Origin: DASSJF01 sp035934535
GTDB taxonomy: Bacteria; Sysuimicrobiota; Sysuimicrobiia; Sysuimicrobiales; Segetimicrobiaceae
Length of the DNA: 51,615 nucleotides
Direction of reading: 5' to 3'
NCBI GenBank assembly: GCA_035934535.1
Contig: DASYXS010000058.1
Location: 1 to 51,615, forward strand
Below are positions 15,302 to 24,321 of this stretch, piece by piece. Position 1 is the first letter of the stretch; every line of letters starts with the position of its first letter. The position numbers and the translations under genes are program-made. The notes below the pieces were generated by a model, which made no database searches, was not told the DNA's origin, and saw only the letters and a program-made list of their open reading frames with translations.

Positions 15302-16432
15302 TCAGCGGGACAGCGGGAGATCGACCCACCGGCGCTCGTGCACCGAAAGGTCGACCGCGTTGATCACTTCTTGGACACGGGCGCCGTCGAAAAAGTTGCC
15401 CTGGTTCGTCTCGCCGCCCGCGAGGATCTCGTCGATGAAGTTCTTGATCAAATTTGCGTAGAACAACGTCCGCCACGATTCGCGCGCGTGGCCGCCGGCG
15501 GGGTAGAACCGCGCCGGGATCTCGACCTCGCGGAACTCCACCTGGTCGGGCGTCGCGATCCGCATCGTCTCGGCGATGCCGTTCTCCTCGACGAGCCGGC
15601 AGATGATCGCGCCCGACCGGCCGTAGATCCGCGCCTCCACGCCGGGGTAGTTGCCGATCGTGACGTAGCCGGTCTGGATCGAGCCGATCGCGCCGTTCCC
15701 GTACTCGCCGATGAACACGTCCCCGTCGTCGATGTTCATTCGCATCACCCGGCCGGTGGCGCGGACCATCCGCTCGGGGATGAAGTTGCGCATCGTGCCG
15801 ACCACACGCGCGTAGCCTGAGCCGACCCACCACCGGCCGATGTCGATGATCGGCGCGCCGTAGCCCTCGAGGGACGACACATGCAGCACCGCGGGATCCC
15901 ACGCCGGGTCGACCTGGCGCAGCGGCGTCGCGGGGTCGAGCCACTGGGAGTTCTGCTCGTATCCATTAAAGATAAACGGGGCGCCGACGAAGCCTTCGTC
16001 GATCAGCGCCCGCGCGTACTGGACGCCCGGGCTGTAGCGGAACGTGAACCCCAGCTTGGTCTTGAGGCCCTTCTGCCGTGCCAGCTCCGCCGCGCGCAGC
16101 GTGTCGCGGAAGTCGTAGGCGACCGGTTTTTCGCACAGCACGTGCTTGCCGGCCTCGATCGCCGCGACGGCGAGCTCGTGGTGCGTATGGGATGGCGTGA
16201 CCACGTCCACCACGTCGACATCCGCGCGGGCCACGGTGGCGCGCCAGTCCGTCGTCGCGGTGGGAATGTCGAACTCGCGGGCGCACGCCTCGGCGCGGTC
16301 GGCCTCGACGTCGCACACCGCGACCAGCCGGCATCGGGGATCGCGCTTCCAGCCCGGGAGATGGGCGCCCGCCGCCCAGCGGCCGGCCCCGAGCACGGCG
16401 ACACGCAGTTCGGATGACCTGGAGGGAGTCAT
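15302..16432 (-). CDS. Gfo/Idh/MocA family oxidoreductase
   Basis: An NAD(P)-dependent oxidoreductase of 376 residues, related to glucose-fructose oxidoreductase and inositol dehydrogenase. The Rossmann motif A-V-L-G-A-G-R-W-A starts near residue 12, and the family E-K-P motif (H-V-L-C-E-K-P-V-A) is near residue 100. The C-terminal half has the usual open beta-sheet domain, with G-A-P-I-I-D-I-G-R-W-W containing the D-x-G-x-H-like region, where H is replaced by W. ATG 16430-16432 is taken because homology starts five residues on; a longer frame to 16492 has no support. It probably oxidises a sugar, inositol or sugar acid. Confidence 0.9.
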   Translation of the reverse strand: MTPSRSSELRVAVLGAGRWAAGAHLPGWKRDPRCRLVAVCDVEADRAEACAREFDIPTATTDWRATVARADVDVVDVVTPSHTHHELAVAAIEAGKHVLCEKPVAYDFRDTLRAAELARQKGLKTKLGFTFRYSPGVQYARALIDEGFVGAPFIFNGYEQNSQWLDPATPLRQVDPAWDPAVLHVSSLEGYGAPIIDIGRWWVGSGYARVVGTMRNFIPERMVRATGRVMRMNIDDGDVFIGEYGNGAIGSIQTGYVTIGNYPGVEARIYGRSGAIICRLVEENGIAETMRIATPDQVEFREVEIPARFYPAGGHARESWRTLFYANLIKNFIDEILAGGETNQGNFFDGARVQEVINAVDLSVHERRWVDLPLSR

Positions 16433-16579
16433 AGGACACTGGTTCTGGAGGCGCGGCCCCGCCGCCTGCGCGGCGATACCGGCTCGATACATGCGCGGCG
16501 GCGGCTCCGAAAAGGGGGCCTCAGACGGTCCGCCGAACCTGAGCGGCGCCTGCCATCAGGTCACGGAGGGGGAGTCTTG

Positions 16580-18172
16580 ATGCGTCCGATGGGCCGCTGC
16601 CTCGTTTCCGCGTGTGTCGCGCTCGCGCTCTCCGCCATGCCCGCGCTTGTGCTCGGCGCTCCGGGCGCCGCGCCGACCTTCACGTACGCGCGGACCGGGG
16701 AGACGGAAACCCTTGACCCGGAGAGGACGACGGCCGTCGCATCGGCGGAAGCCGATTTTCTTATCTACGACACGCTGGTGTCGCTGGACACGGACTACAC
16801 CTACAAGCCGTCGCTGGCGGAAAAATGGGTCATCTCGCCCGACGGCAAGACATACACGTTCACACTGCGCCGCGGCGTCCGGTGGGCGTCCGGGAAGCCG
16901 TTCACGGCGGCGGACGTCAAGTACACGCTCGACCGCTGGCGCACGCTCAAGGGCTCGCCCTCCGCGTTTGCCATTTCGCCGGTCGAGACGGTGGATGCCC
17001 CGGATCCGCAAACCGTGGTGCTGCACCTGAAGACACCGCTCTCGGTCCTCCTCGACGGCTTGGCGGGCCCGTTCTCGAGCATCCTGAACCCGGACGCGGT
17101 CAACAAAGCCGGGGACGACTACGGGACGGCGGCCGGGAAAGTCGACGGGACCGGACCGTTTATCGTGCGCGAGTGGGTCCGCAACGATCGCATGATCCTC
17201 GACCGCAACCCGAACTACCGGTGGGGGCCGCCTGTGTTCGCCAATCGAGGCCCGGCACACCTCGGGCGGGTGGTCTTGAAAGTGATCACGCAGGACGCGC
17301 CGCGTCTCGCCGCCGTCGAAATCGGCGATGCGCAGTACACGCCCTCGGTCCCGCCCCAGGAAGTGGACCGGCTCACGAAGGAGGGCAAGCTGCAGATCAT
17401 CCGTTACCAGGACCTGAACACCGAGTTCATCGGGTTCAAGCTGGGCCACAAGCCGCTCGACGATCTGAAAGTCCGGCAGGCCATCAACTACGGCGTGAAC
17501 AAGCGCGAAATCGTCGCCGGAGCGTACTACGGGCTCGGCGAGCCGGCGGACGAGGTGCTGACCCGGCAGGTCCCGGGGTACTGGAGCGGCGTCGAGAAGA
17601 TCGCGTACGGCTACGACCCGAGCCGGGCCAAGCGGATCCTCGATGAGGACGGGTGGAAGCAGCCCAACCCCGGCGCCATCCGCGTGAAGGACGGCAAGCC
17701 GCTGTCGCTGCTGTTCCTGTGGACGCCCGGACCCGAGGCCAACTCGATCGTGCCGCTCGTCCAATCGGAACTCCGCGGCATCGGGGTCGACGTGCGGCCG
17801 CGGCAGCTCGAGCTGACGGCGTTCTTCGCCGCCCTGCGGGCCGGCGAGCACGACATCTTCCTCATCGGCGTCCAGTACACGACGGCCGACGTGCTGTACT
17901 TCTATTTCAAGAGCACGCAGCGTCCCGCGCCGAACCGGTTCGACTGGGCGGACCCGGAGACGGACCGCTTCCTCGATATCAGCCGCACAAGCACCAGCGC
18001 GGCGGAGCGGACGGCGGCCTACCAGAAAGTTCAGGAGATCGTCGTCCAAAACGCGCTCTGGGTGCCGCTCGTGCACGCCAAGCGGGTGGTCGTCGCGTCG
18101 AAGCAGCTCGTCGTCCCCAAGATCTACAACGCCAACCAGCTGTACAAGATGCTCGACCTCGATCTGAAGTAG
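16580..18172 (+). CDS. ABC transporter substrate-binding protein, family 5
   Basis: A 530-residue periplasmic binding protein opening a rightward operon. A Sec signal (about residues 1-27, ending V-L-G-A-P) lacks a lipobox. Family-5 features are E-T-L-D-P-E near residue 45, S-L-A-E-K-W ... Y-T-F-T-L-R-R-G-V-R-W-A-S-G-K-P-F and V-R-Q-A-I-N-Y-G-V-N-K-R near residue 300. ATG 16580 is chosen over the TTG three bases earlier, because GGAGGGGGAG lies at a proper distance at 16565-16574. The 147-base gap to the divergent Gfo/Idh/MocA gene must hold promoters for both, but no clear -35/-10 pair is seen. Confidence 0.93.
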   Translation: MRPMGRCLVSACVALALSAMPALVLGAPGAAPTFTYARTGETETLDPERTTAVASAEADFLIYDTLVSLDTDYTYKPSLAEKWVISPDGKTYTFTLRRGVRWASGKPFTAADVKYTLDRWRTLKGSPSAFAISPVETVDAPDPQTVVLHLKTPLSVLLDGLAGPFSSILNPDAVNKAGDDYGTAAGKVDGTGPFIVREWVRNDRMILDRNPNYRWGPPVFANRGPAHLGRVVLKVITQDAPRLAAVEIGDAQYTPSVPPQEVDRLTKEGKLQIIRYQDLNTEFIGFKLGHKPLDDLKVRQAINYGVNKREIVAGAYYGLGEPADEVLTRQVPGYWSGVEKIAYGYDPSRAKRILDEDGWKQPNPGAIRVKDGKPLSLLFLWTPGPEANSIVPLVQSELRGIGVDVRPRQLELTAFFAALRAGEHDIFLIGVQYTTADVLYFYFKSTQRPAPNRFDWADPETDRFLDISRTSTSAAERTAAYQKVQEIVVQNALWVPLVHAKRVVVASKQLVVPKIYNANQLYKMLDLDLK

Positions 18173-18203
18173 CGCCCGGCGGAGCAGCGCGGGCCGGGGA
18201 ACG

Positions 18204-19142
18204 ATGGCCGCGTACCTGACAGGCCGCCTGCTCCAGACGGTGCCCGTGTTGATCGGCGTGTCGGTGCTGGTCTTTCTGATCCTGCACCTCACGCCGGGGA
18301 ACCCGGCGCTCTTCGTCGCCGGCTCCGACGCTCCGCCGGAGGTCGTTCGCGACATCGAGCGATCGCTGGGGCTCGACCAACCGCTCTATGTGCAGTACGC
18401 CCGGTACGTGAGCCGCCTCGTGCGCGGCGATCTCGGCCGGTCGATCCAGGCGCACGACCCGGTCCTCGATCACCTGGTCGCGACGTTCCCGGTGACCCTC
18501 GCCCTCGCCAGCGTGGGAGTCCTCTGGACGGTGCTCGTCAGCGTGCCGATGGGCATCGTCGCGGCGTACCGGCGCAATTCGGCGCTCGATCTGGCGACGA
18601 TCTTCGCGGTCCTCGCCGGCAACGCCATGCCGGTCTTTGCGATCGGCCTGATGCTCCTGTACATGTTTGCGATCCACCTGCGGTGGTTTCCGCTCACCGG
18701 GTACCGGTCGCTGGCCACGCTCGACGGCTGGCGCCACATCGCCCTGCCGGCGATCACGGTGGGGAGCGGCGTCACGCCGCTGCTGACCCGCCTCACCCGG
18801 TCGTCGATGCTCGAGGTGCTGAACCAGGACTACGTGCGGAGCGCCCGGGCCAAGGGGGTCCGCGAAGCCGCCGTCGTGATCCGCCACGGCTTCCGCAACG
18901 CGCTGCTGCCGGTCATCACGGTCATCGGCCTGCAGTTCGGGCTTCTGCTGAGCGGCGCCGTCATCACCGAGAGCATCTTCTCGCTGCCGGGGATGGGGCG
19001 GCTCGTCGTGCAGGCGATCCAGGCGCGCGACTTTCCGGTCGTGCAGGGCGCGGTGCTGTTCTTCTCGCTCACGTTCGTCCTAATCAGCATCCTGGTCGAT
19101 CTCGGGTACGCCGTCGCCGATCCACGCATTCGGTACGGCTGA
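18204..19142 (+). CDS. Peptide-type ABC transporter permease, DppB family
   Basis: A 312-residue permease with six spans. It starts M-A-A-Y-L-T-G-R-L-L-Q-T-V-P-V-L-I-G and ends D-P-R-I-R-Y-G. The ATPase-contact loop reads S-A-R-A-K-G-V-R-E-A-A-V-V-I-R-H-G-F-R-N-A near residues 212-233. It is 31 bases after the binding protein. Its TGA shares one base with the ATG of the next permease, so the two are made together. It forms the second peptide-type channel of this window. Confidence 0.93.
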   Translation: MAAYLTGRLLQTVPVLIGVSVLVFLILHLTPGNPALFVAGSDAPPEVVRDIERSLGLDQPLYVQYARYVSRLVRGDLGRSIQAHDPVLDHLVATFPVTLALASVGVLWTVLVSVPMGIVAAYRRNSALDLATIFAVLAGNAMPVFAIGLMLLYMFAIHLRWFPLTGYRSLATLDGWRHIALPAITVGSGVTPLLTRLTRSSMLEVLNQDYVRSARAKGVREAAVVIRHGFRNALLPVITVIGLQFGLLLSGAVITESIFSLPGMGRLVVQAIQARDFPVVQGAVLFFSLTFVLISILVDLGYAVADPRIRYG

Positions 19143-20056
19143 TGGCGGCCGCGCGGGAGGACGGCATCGAGATCGGGGCGGCGGCGGGACGCGCCGGCGG
19201 CGCGGGCGCCCGCGCGCTGAGATCGCCCCGCGCGACGCTGGCGCGCCGTCTCGGCCGTTCCTGGCAGGTGCGGATCGGCGGCGCCATCGTCGTCCTGGTC
19301 ATCGCCGTCGCGGTCCTTGCGCCCGTCCTCGCCCCGGTCGATCCCACGCTGCCGGACATCGTCCACCGGTTTCAGGGACCCTCCCGCGCGCACTGGTTCG
19401 GCACGGACAGCCTGGGCCGGGACATCTACAGCCAGGTCGTCCACGGCAGCCGCATCTCGCTCACGATCGGCCTCATCTCGGTCGGCATCGCGGCCGCGGC
19501 CGGAGTCACCCTCGGCGTGCTGGCGGGCTTCTACCGCCGCTTCGACGACCCGATCATGCGGGTCATGGACGTGCTGCTGGCCTTTCCGAACCTCCTGCTC
19601 GCCATCGCCATCATCGCCGCGCTCGGTCCGAGCCTCCAGAACGCGATGATCGCCGTCGGGATCGGGGGCATCCCCGGGTTCGTGCGCATCGTCCGGAGCG
19701 CGGTCTTCCGGGTGGGGGCCAACGAGTACGTCGACGCGGCGCGCGCGGTCGGCGTGCGCGACGTCCGGATGCTCGCACGACACGTGCTCCCGAACATCTC
19801 CTCCGAAATCATCGTCACCGCGACGCTCGGGATCGCGGCCGCCATCCTCGCCGCGGCGGGTCTCTCGTTCCTGGGTCTGGGCGCGCAGCCGCCGACGCCG
19901 GAGTGGGGGGCGATGGCGAACTTGGCGAAGGATTACCTGAACATCGCGCCGCACTGGTCCTTCTTTCCGATCGCGGCGATCTTTGTGACGATCCTGGGCT
20001 TCAATTTTCTCGGAGACGGCCTGCGGGACGCGCTGGACCCCCGGCTCCACCGCTAG
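19142..20056 (+). CDS. Peptide-type ABC transporter permease, DppC family
   Basis: A 304-residue permease. The start ATG at 19142 overlaps the DppB stop (TGATG); longer frames only shadow DppB. After a cytoplasmic tail of about 40 residues comes the first span. F-G-T-D-S-L-G-R-D-I-Y-S-Q is the OppC_N motif, and A-A-R-A-V-G-V-R-D-V-R-M-L-A-R-H-V-L-P-N is the coupling loop. It ends G-D-G-L-R-D-A-L-D-P-R. As in the first cluster, no DppD or DppF ATPase gene follows, so ATPases must come from elsewhere in the genome. Confidence 0.93.
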   Translation: MAAAREDGIEIGAAAGRAGGAGARALRSPRATLARRLGRSWQVRIGGAIVVLVIAVAVLAPVLAPVDPTLPDIVHRFQGPSRAHWFGTDSLGRDIYSQVVHGSRISLTIGLISVGIAAAAGVTLGVLAGFYRRFDDPIMRVMDVLLAFPNLLLAIAIIAALGPSLQNAMIAVGIGGIPGFVRIVRSAVFRVGANEYVDAARAVGVRDVRMLARHVLPNISSEIIVTATLGIAAAILAAAGLSFLGLGAQPPTPEWGAMANLAKDYLNIAPHWSFFPIAAIFVTILGFNFLGDGLRDALDPRLHR

Positions 20057-20078
20057 CCGAGGCTCGGACGAGAGGCGC

Positions 20079-20134
20079 CCGGCCGCCAGCCGGCCGGCTT
20101 CGATTTTATGGTTGCCGGCCGCGAGTCGGCCGGC
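20079..20134 (+). promoter_or_regulatory. Two adjacent GC hairpins in the SDR leader
   Basis: First stem CCGGCCG / CGGCCGG at 20079-20085 and 20091-20097, followed by CTTCGATTTTAT. Second stem GCCGGCCG / CGGCCGGC at 20114-20121 and 20127-20134, ending 12 bases before the SDR start and close to its ribosome site. Since both stems have the same sequence, alternative pairing is possible. The first could be a weak terminator or attenuator after DppC. Confidence 0.4.
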
Positions 20135-20146
20135 GAGGAGGCGTCC

Positions 20147-20905
20147 ATGGACGAGATCCGTCTTGACGGCAAGGTGGCGGTCGTGACGGGCGGCGGGCAC
20201 GGCATCGGCCGCGGCATCGCGGAGCGCCTCGCCCGGGCGGGCGCGGATCTCGTCATCGCCGGACGGAAGCCGGACGCGCTGGACGCCGCGCACACCGCGA
20301 TCGAACGGCTGGGCCGGCGGTGCGTCGCCGTGACGGCGGACGTGCGCGAAGCCCGGGCCGGGCGCCAGATCGTCGACCGCGCCGTGTCTGCGTACGGCCG
20401 TCTCGACGTCCTCGTCAACAACGCCGGCATCAACCACCGGACGCCGGCGCTCGAGGTGACCGAGGCCGAGTGGGACGAGGTCGTGGACACCAATCTCAAG
20501 GCGGTGTTCTTCTGCGCCCAGGCCGCGGCGCGGGTCATGCTGCCGGCCGGCGGCGGCTCGATCGTCAACCTCGGCTCGACGATGAGCTTCGTCGCGCTCC
20601 CGAACCGCGCGACTTACTGCGCGAGCAAAGGCGGCGTGGCCACGCTCACCAAGCAGCTCGCCATGGAGTGGGCCTCGCGGGGGATTCGCGTCAACGCCGT
20701 GGCGCCGACCTTCGTCGAGACGGACATGACCGCGGAAGTGCTGCAGAACCCGGACACCCGCGCGCAGGTGATCGGCCGCATCCCGATGGGGCGCGTCCTC
20801 GACATCGACGAGGTCGCCCGGACGGTGCTGTACCTGGCGTCGCCGGCGGCCTCGGGCATCACCGGGGTCATCCTGCCGGTCGACGGGGGATACTTGGCGC
20901 ACTGA
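20147..20905 (+). CDS. SDR family oxidoreductase
   Basis: A 252-residue short-chain dehydrogenase. ATG 20147 is preferred over the frame start at 20108, because GGCGAGGAGG lies just before it and homology begins with L-D-G-K-V-A-V-V-T. Motifs are T-G-G-G-H-G-I-G, N-N-A-G-I-N, the serine in N-L-G-S-T and Y-C-A-S-K. Arg after beta-2 (A-G-R-K-P) suggests NADP. The C-terminus I-T-G-V-I-L-P-V-D-G-G is standard. The alpha/beta hydrolase starts one base after its stop, so both belong to the import operon and probably process the same substrate. Confidence 0.92.
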   Translation: MDEIRLDGKVAVVTGGGHGIGRGIAERLARAGADLVIAGRKPDALDAAHTAIERLGRRCVAVTADVREARAGRQIVDRAVSAYGRLDVLVNNAGINHRTPALEVTEAEWDEVVDTNLKAVFFCAQAAARVMLPAGGGSIVNLGSTMSFVALPNRATYCASKGGVATLTKQLAMEWASRGIRVNAVAPTFVETDMTAEVLQNPDTRAQVIGRIPMGRVLDIDEVARTVLYLASPAASGITGVILPVDGGYLAH

Positions 20906-20906
20906 C

Positions 20907-21521
20907 GTGGGCCACCGGATCCTCTTCCTGCCGGGGGCGCGGGGCGACCGGCGCTTCTGGCGCCCGGTCGCCGACCTCTTGCCGACGGACTACGAGCGGG
21001 TATTTCTGGAATGGCCGGGGCACGGATCCGTCCCGGCGGACCCGCGCGTCTCCCGGTTCGATCACCTCGTCGCGCTCGTCACGGACCGCATGGACCGGCC
21101 GGTCGATCTGATCGCGCAATCGATGGGCGGGGCGGTGGCCATCCGCGCCGCGCTGGACCGGCCGGAGCGGGTCCGGCACATCGTCCTCACGGCCACCTCG
21201 GGCGGTATCGACGTGTCGCGGTTCGGTACCGAAGACTGGCGCGCGCCCTACCGCCGGGAGTACCCGCAGGCCGCGGCTTCGGCGGTCCTCCTGGAACACC
21301 GGGACGACTTCAGCGAGCGCATCCGGACGATCACCGCGCCGGCGCTCCTGTTGTGGGGAGACAGCGATCCGATCAGTCCGGTCGCGGTGGGGGAGTATCT
21401 CGCGAGTCTGCTCCCGCGGTCGAAGCTGATCGTCGTCCCCGGGGGGTCGCACGGTTTCGCTGAAGAGCAGGCCGAGGTGGTCGCCCCGTACATCGCCAGC
21501 CATCTCGCGCTCGAAATGTAG
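20907..21521 (+). CDS. Alpha/beta hydrolase
   Basis: A 204-residue hydrolase, short for the fold because the cap is minimal. The nucleophile elbow reads A-Q-S-M-G-G (Ser near residue 73), the acid is in L-W-G-D-S-D-P and the histidine in G-G-S-H-G-F near the C-terminus. The oxyanion region is L-F-L-P-G-A-R. The GTG start at 20907 is one base from the SDR stop. It could be an esterase, lactonase or C-C bond hydrolase; the sequence does not decide which. Confidence 0.88.
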   Translation: MGHRILFLPGARGDRRFWRPVADLLPTDYERVFLEWPGHGSVPADPRVSRFDHLVALVTDRMDRPVDLIAQSMGGAVAIRAALDRPERVRHIVLTATSGGIDVSRFGTEDWRAPYRREYPQAAASAVLLEHRDDFSERIRTITAPALLLWGDSDPISPVAVGEYLASLLPRSKLIVVPGGSHGFAEEQAEVVAPYIASHLALEM

Positions 21522-21548
21522 CCGCGCCTAAACGCACGGAGGCCTGTC

Positions 21549-22058
21549 ATGGCACGATCCACGAGAAGAACGTCGCGACGGACCGGGGCGGCCTCCGCCG
21601 GACAGGTCGAGCGCGCCCTCGCCGGGATCGGCCTGACGCTGCCACCCGCACCGCCGGCGGTCGCGAATTACGTCGGCGCCGTGGTCACCGGGAAGCTCGT
21701 CTTCGTCTCCGGCCACGGCCCCGTCCAGAACGGAGAACTGACCTACCGTGGCAAACTGGGCCGCGAGTTCACCACGGCCCAGGGCCAAGAAGCCGCGCGG
21801 CTCGTGATGCTGAACTGCCTCGCGACGTTGAAGGCGGCGATCGGAAGCCTCGACCGCGTGCGCCGCGTCGTCAAGCTGCTCGGGATGGTCAACGGCACGC
21901 CGGAGTTCACGGAACAGCCGCAGGTGATCAACGGCGCATCCGACCTGCTGGTGGCGATCTTCGGCGACCGCGGCCGGCACGCGCGCTCCGCCGTGGGCAT
22001 GGGCTCGCTGCCGTTCAACATCGCGGTCGAGATCGAGATGATCGTCGAAATCCGCTAG
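21549..22058 (+). CDS. RidA (YjgF/YER057c/UK114) family protein
   Basis: A 169-residue RidA-family protein of the longer subgroup that carries about 25 extra residues at each end. Similarity covers V-S-G-H-G-P-V-Q-N-G, the helix with L-N-C-L-A-T-L-K-A and the end with R-S-A-V-G-M-G-S-L-P-F-N-I-A-V-E-I. The archetypal ligand-binding arginine of R-x-x-x-x-x is replaced by the V-G-M-G-S-L-P subgroup pattern. RidA proteins deaminate reactive enamines or imines. GGAGG stands before ATG 21549. As the last gene after SDR and hydrolase, it may clear an imine formed in the pathway. Confidence 0.9.
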   Translation: MARSTRRTSRRTGAASAGQVERALAGIGLTLPPAPPAVANYVGAVVTGKLVFVSGHGPVQNGELTYRGKLGREFTTAQGQEAARLVMLNCLATLKAAIGSLDRVRRVVKLLGMVNGTPEFTEQPQVINGASDLLVAIFGDRGRHARSAVGMGSLPFNIAVEIEMIVEIR

Positions 22059-22293
22059 GCGGACCGGCGGCTCATTCAGTGGGTCAGACCTCGAGTCCAC
22101 GCCGGCCGGTTGCGCGCGGACGCAAGGTCTCCGGCCCACACCGCGATCGTCCGTCCGGTGGCGATGTCATGCAGCTCGTCCAGCCGTAAAACGACTGTGC
22201 GGTCTGGAACCGCCGTAGTGGCGTACCCGCCCGCCAGATGACCAGCACCCGAGCGACGGGGTGGCTCACACCCTCCACGTTGAATCATCGTGG
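22059..22293. other. Convergent intergenic region, no clear gene
   Basis: This lies between the RidA gene and the end of the ribose-type binding protein. A 76-codon minus-strand frame (22076-22306) includes V-V-L-R-L-D-E-L-H-D-I-A-T-G-R and overlaps the binding protein end by 13 bases, but no family is recognised and no ribosome site is convincing. It may be a gene remnant. No strong terminator hairpin is visible. Confidence 0.4.
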
Positions 22294-23304
22294 TCACGGC
22301 TTCCATCCGACGGGACCGCGCTCCAAGGTGAAGTCAACCTGATCGACGTTCTCCTTGGTCACGACAAAGATCGGCGTGAAGAGCTGCGGCGGCACCGGCC
22401 GCCCGCCGAGCGCGTTGATCGCCGCCCGGACCCCCCACCGGCCCATGATCTGCGCCGTCTGCACAATCGCGCCGGTGAGGAGGCCCCCCCGGAGCAGCTT
22501 CTCGGCATCGGGCTGGAGGTCGACCGTGACAACCTTGACCTTGCCGCCCTTCCCCGCGGCGCGGATCGCCTGCGCCGCGCCGATCGCCAGGAAGTCGGCG
22601 GAGCACATCACCCCGTCGATCTGCGGAAACGTCTGCATGAAGTCTTCCATCAACTTCAGACCCTGGTCCGGCGTGTTCACGGAGTTCTGCTCGCCGAGGA
22701 TCTTGATGGACGTGTTGGCCTTCAGATACTCCTTGAATCCCGCCGAGCGCAGCTCGAACGGCGAGGCGCCCGCCGGGCCCTTGAGCATGACGACGCTGCC
22801 CTTGCCGCCCAGCGCCTTGGCCAGCAACTCACCTTCCTTGCGCCCCAGGGATTTGTCGTCGGAGCGGATGCGCGTCACGACGTGCGGGCTGTCGGTCATC
22901 ACGTTGATGTTGATGACGGGAATGTGCGCCGCGTAGGCCTTTTCCACCACCGGGACCGTCCCGGGACCCGAGACGGCGACGAGGAGAATCGCGTCGACCC
23001 GGTTCGCGATCAGGTCCTCCATCTGCGCGATCTGCTTGTCGAGAAACTGGTACCCGCCGGCGTCGTTCAGAATCACCGAGCCGCCGAGCGCCCGCGCCTC
23101 TTCCTGAATGCCGTACGCCATCCCGATGAAGTGCGGGTTGGCCAACTGCGGGATCAAGGCGCCGAGCCGGTAGGCTTTGGCCGGCCTGGCCGGCCGCGGG
23201 TACGGCGCGTCCGGGGACGGCGCGCCCGCCGCCCAGCCCGCCGGCATCATCCCGACGCCCACCGCGATTGCGAGCACCACCGCCAATCTCTGCATCCATC
23301 GCAT
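22294..23304 (-). CDS. Ribose/TorT-type ABC transporter substrate-binding protein
   Basis: A 336-residue periplasmic binding protein of the type 1 (RbsB) fold. A Sec signal ends near W-A-A-G-A without a lipobox. Typical features are L-I-P-Q-L-A-N-P-H-F-I-G-M-A-Y-G-I-Q, D-A-G-G-Y-Q-F-L-D-K-Q-I-A-Q-M-E-D-L-I and G-V-M-C-S-A-D-F-L-A-I-G-A-A-Q-A. The pattern of aromatic and charged residues is closer to TorT/autoinducer-type proteins than to strict ribose binders. It is the last gene of the six-gene leftward operon. The ligand may be an acylated or amidated sugar-like molecule, judging only from its neighbours. Confidence 0.9.
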   Translation of the reverse strand: MRWMQRLAVVLAIAVGVGMMPAGWAAGAPSPDAPYPRPARPAKAYRLGALIPQLANPHFIGMAYGIQEEARALGGSVILNDAGGYQFLDKQIAQMEDLIANRVDAILLVAVSGPGTVPVVEKAYAAHIPVININVMTDSPHVVTRIRSDDKSLGRKEGELLAKALGGKGSVVMLKGPAGASPFELRSAGFKEYLKANTSIKILGEQNSVNTPDQGLKLMEDFMQTFPQIDGVMCSADFLAIGAAQAIRAAGKGGKVKVVTVDLQPDAEKLLRGGLLTGAIVQTAQIMGRWGVRAAINALGGRPVPPQLFTPIFVVTKENVDQVDFTLERGPVGWKP

Positions 23305-23327
23305 CGCCCTGCCACCCCCCCGTCAGG

Positions 23328-24317
<990 letters not shown>

Positions 24318-24321
24318 CCGG

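Noticed and set aside
22076..22306. A 76-codon minus-strand frame overlapping the ribose-type binding protein end
   Set aside because: No family recognised, no ribosome site, weak coding character; left as part of the intergenic note.
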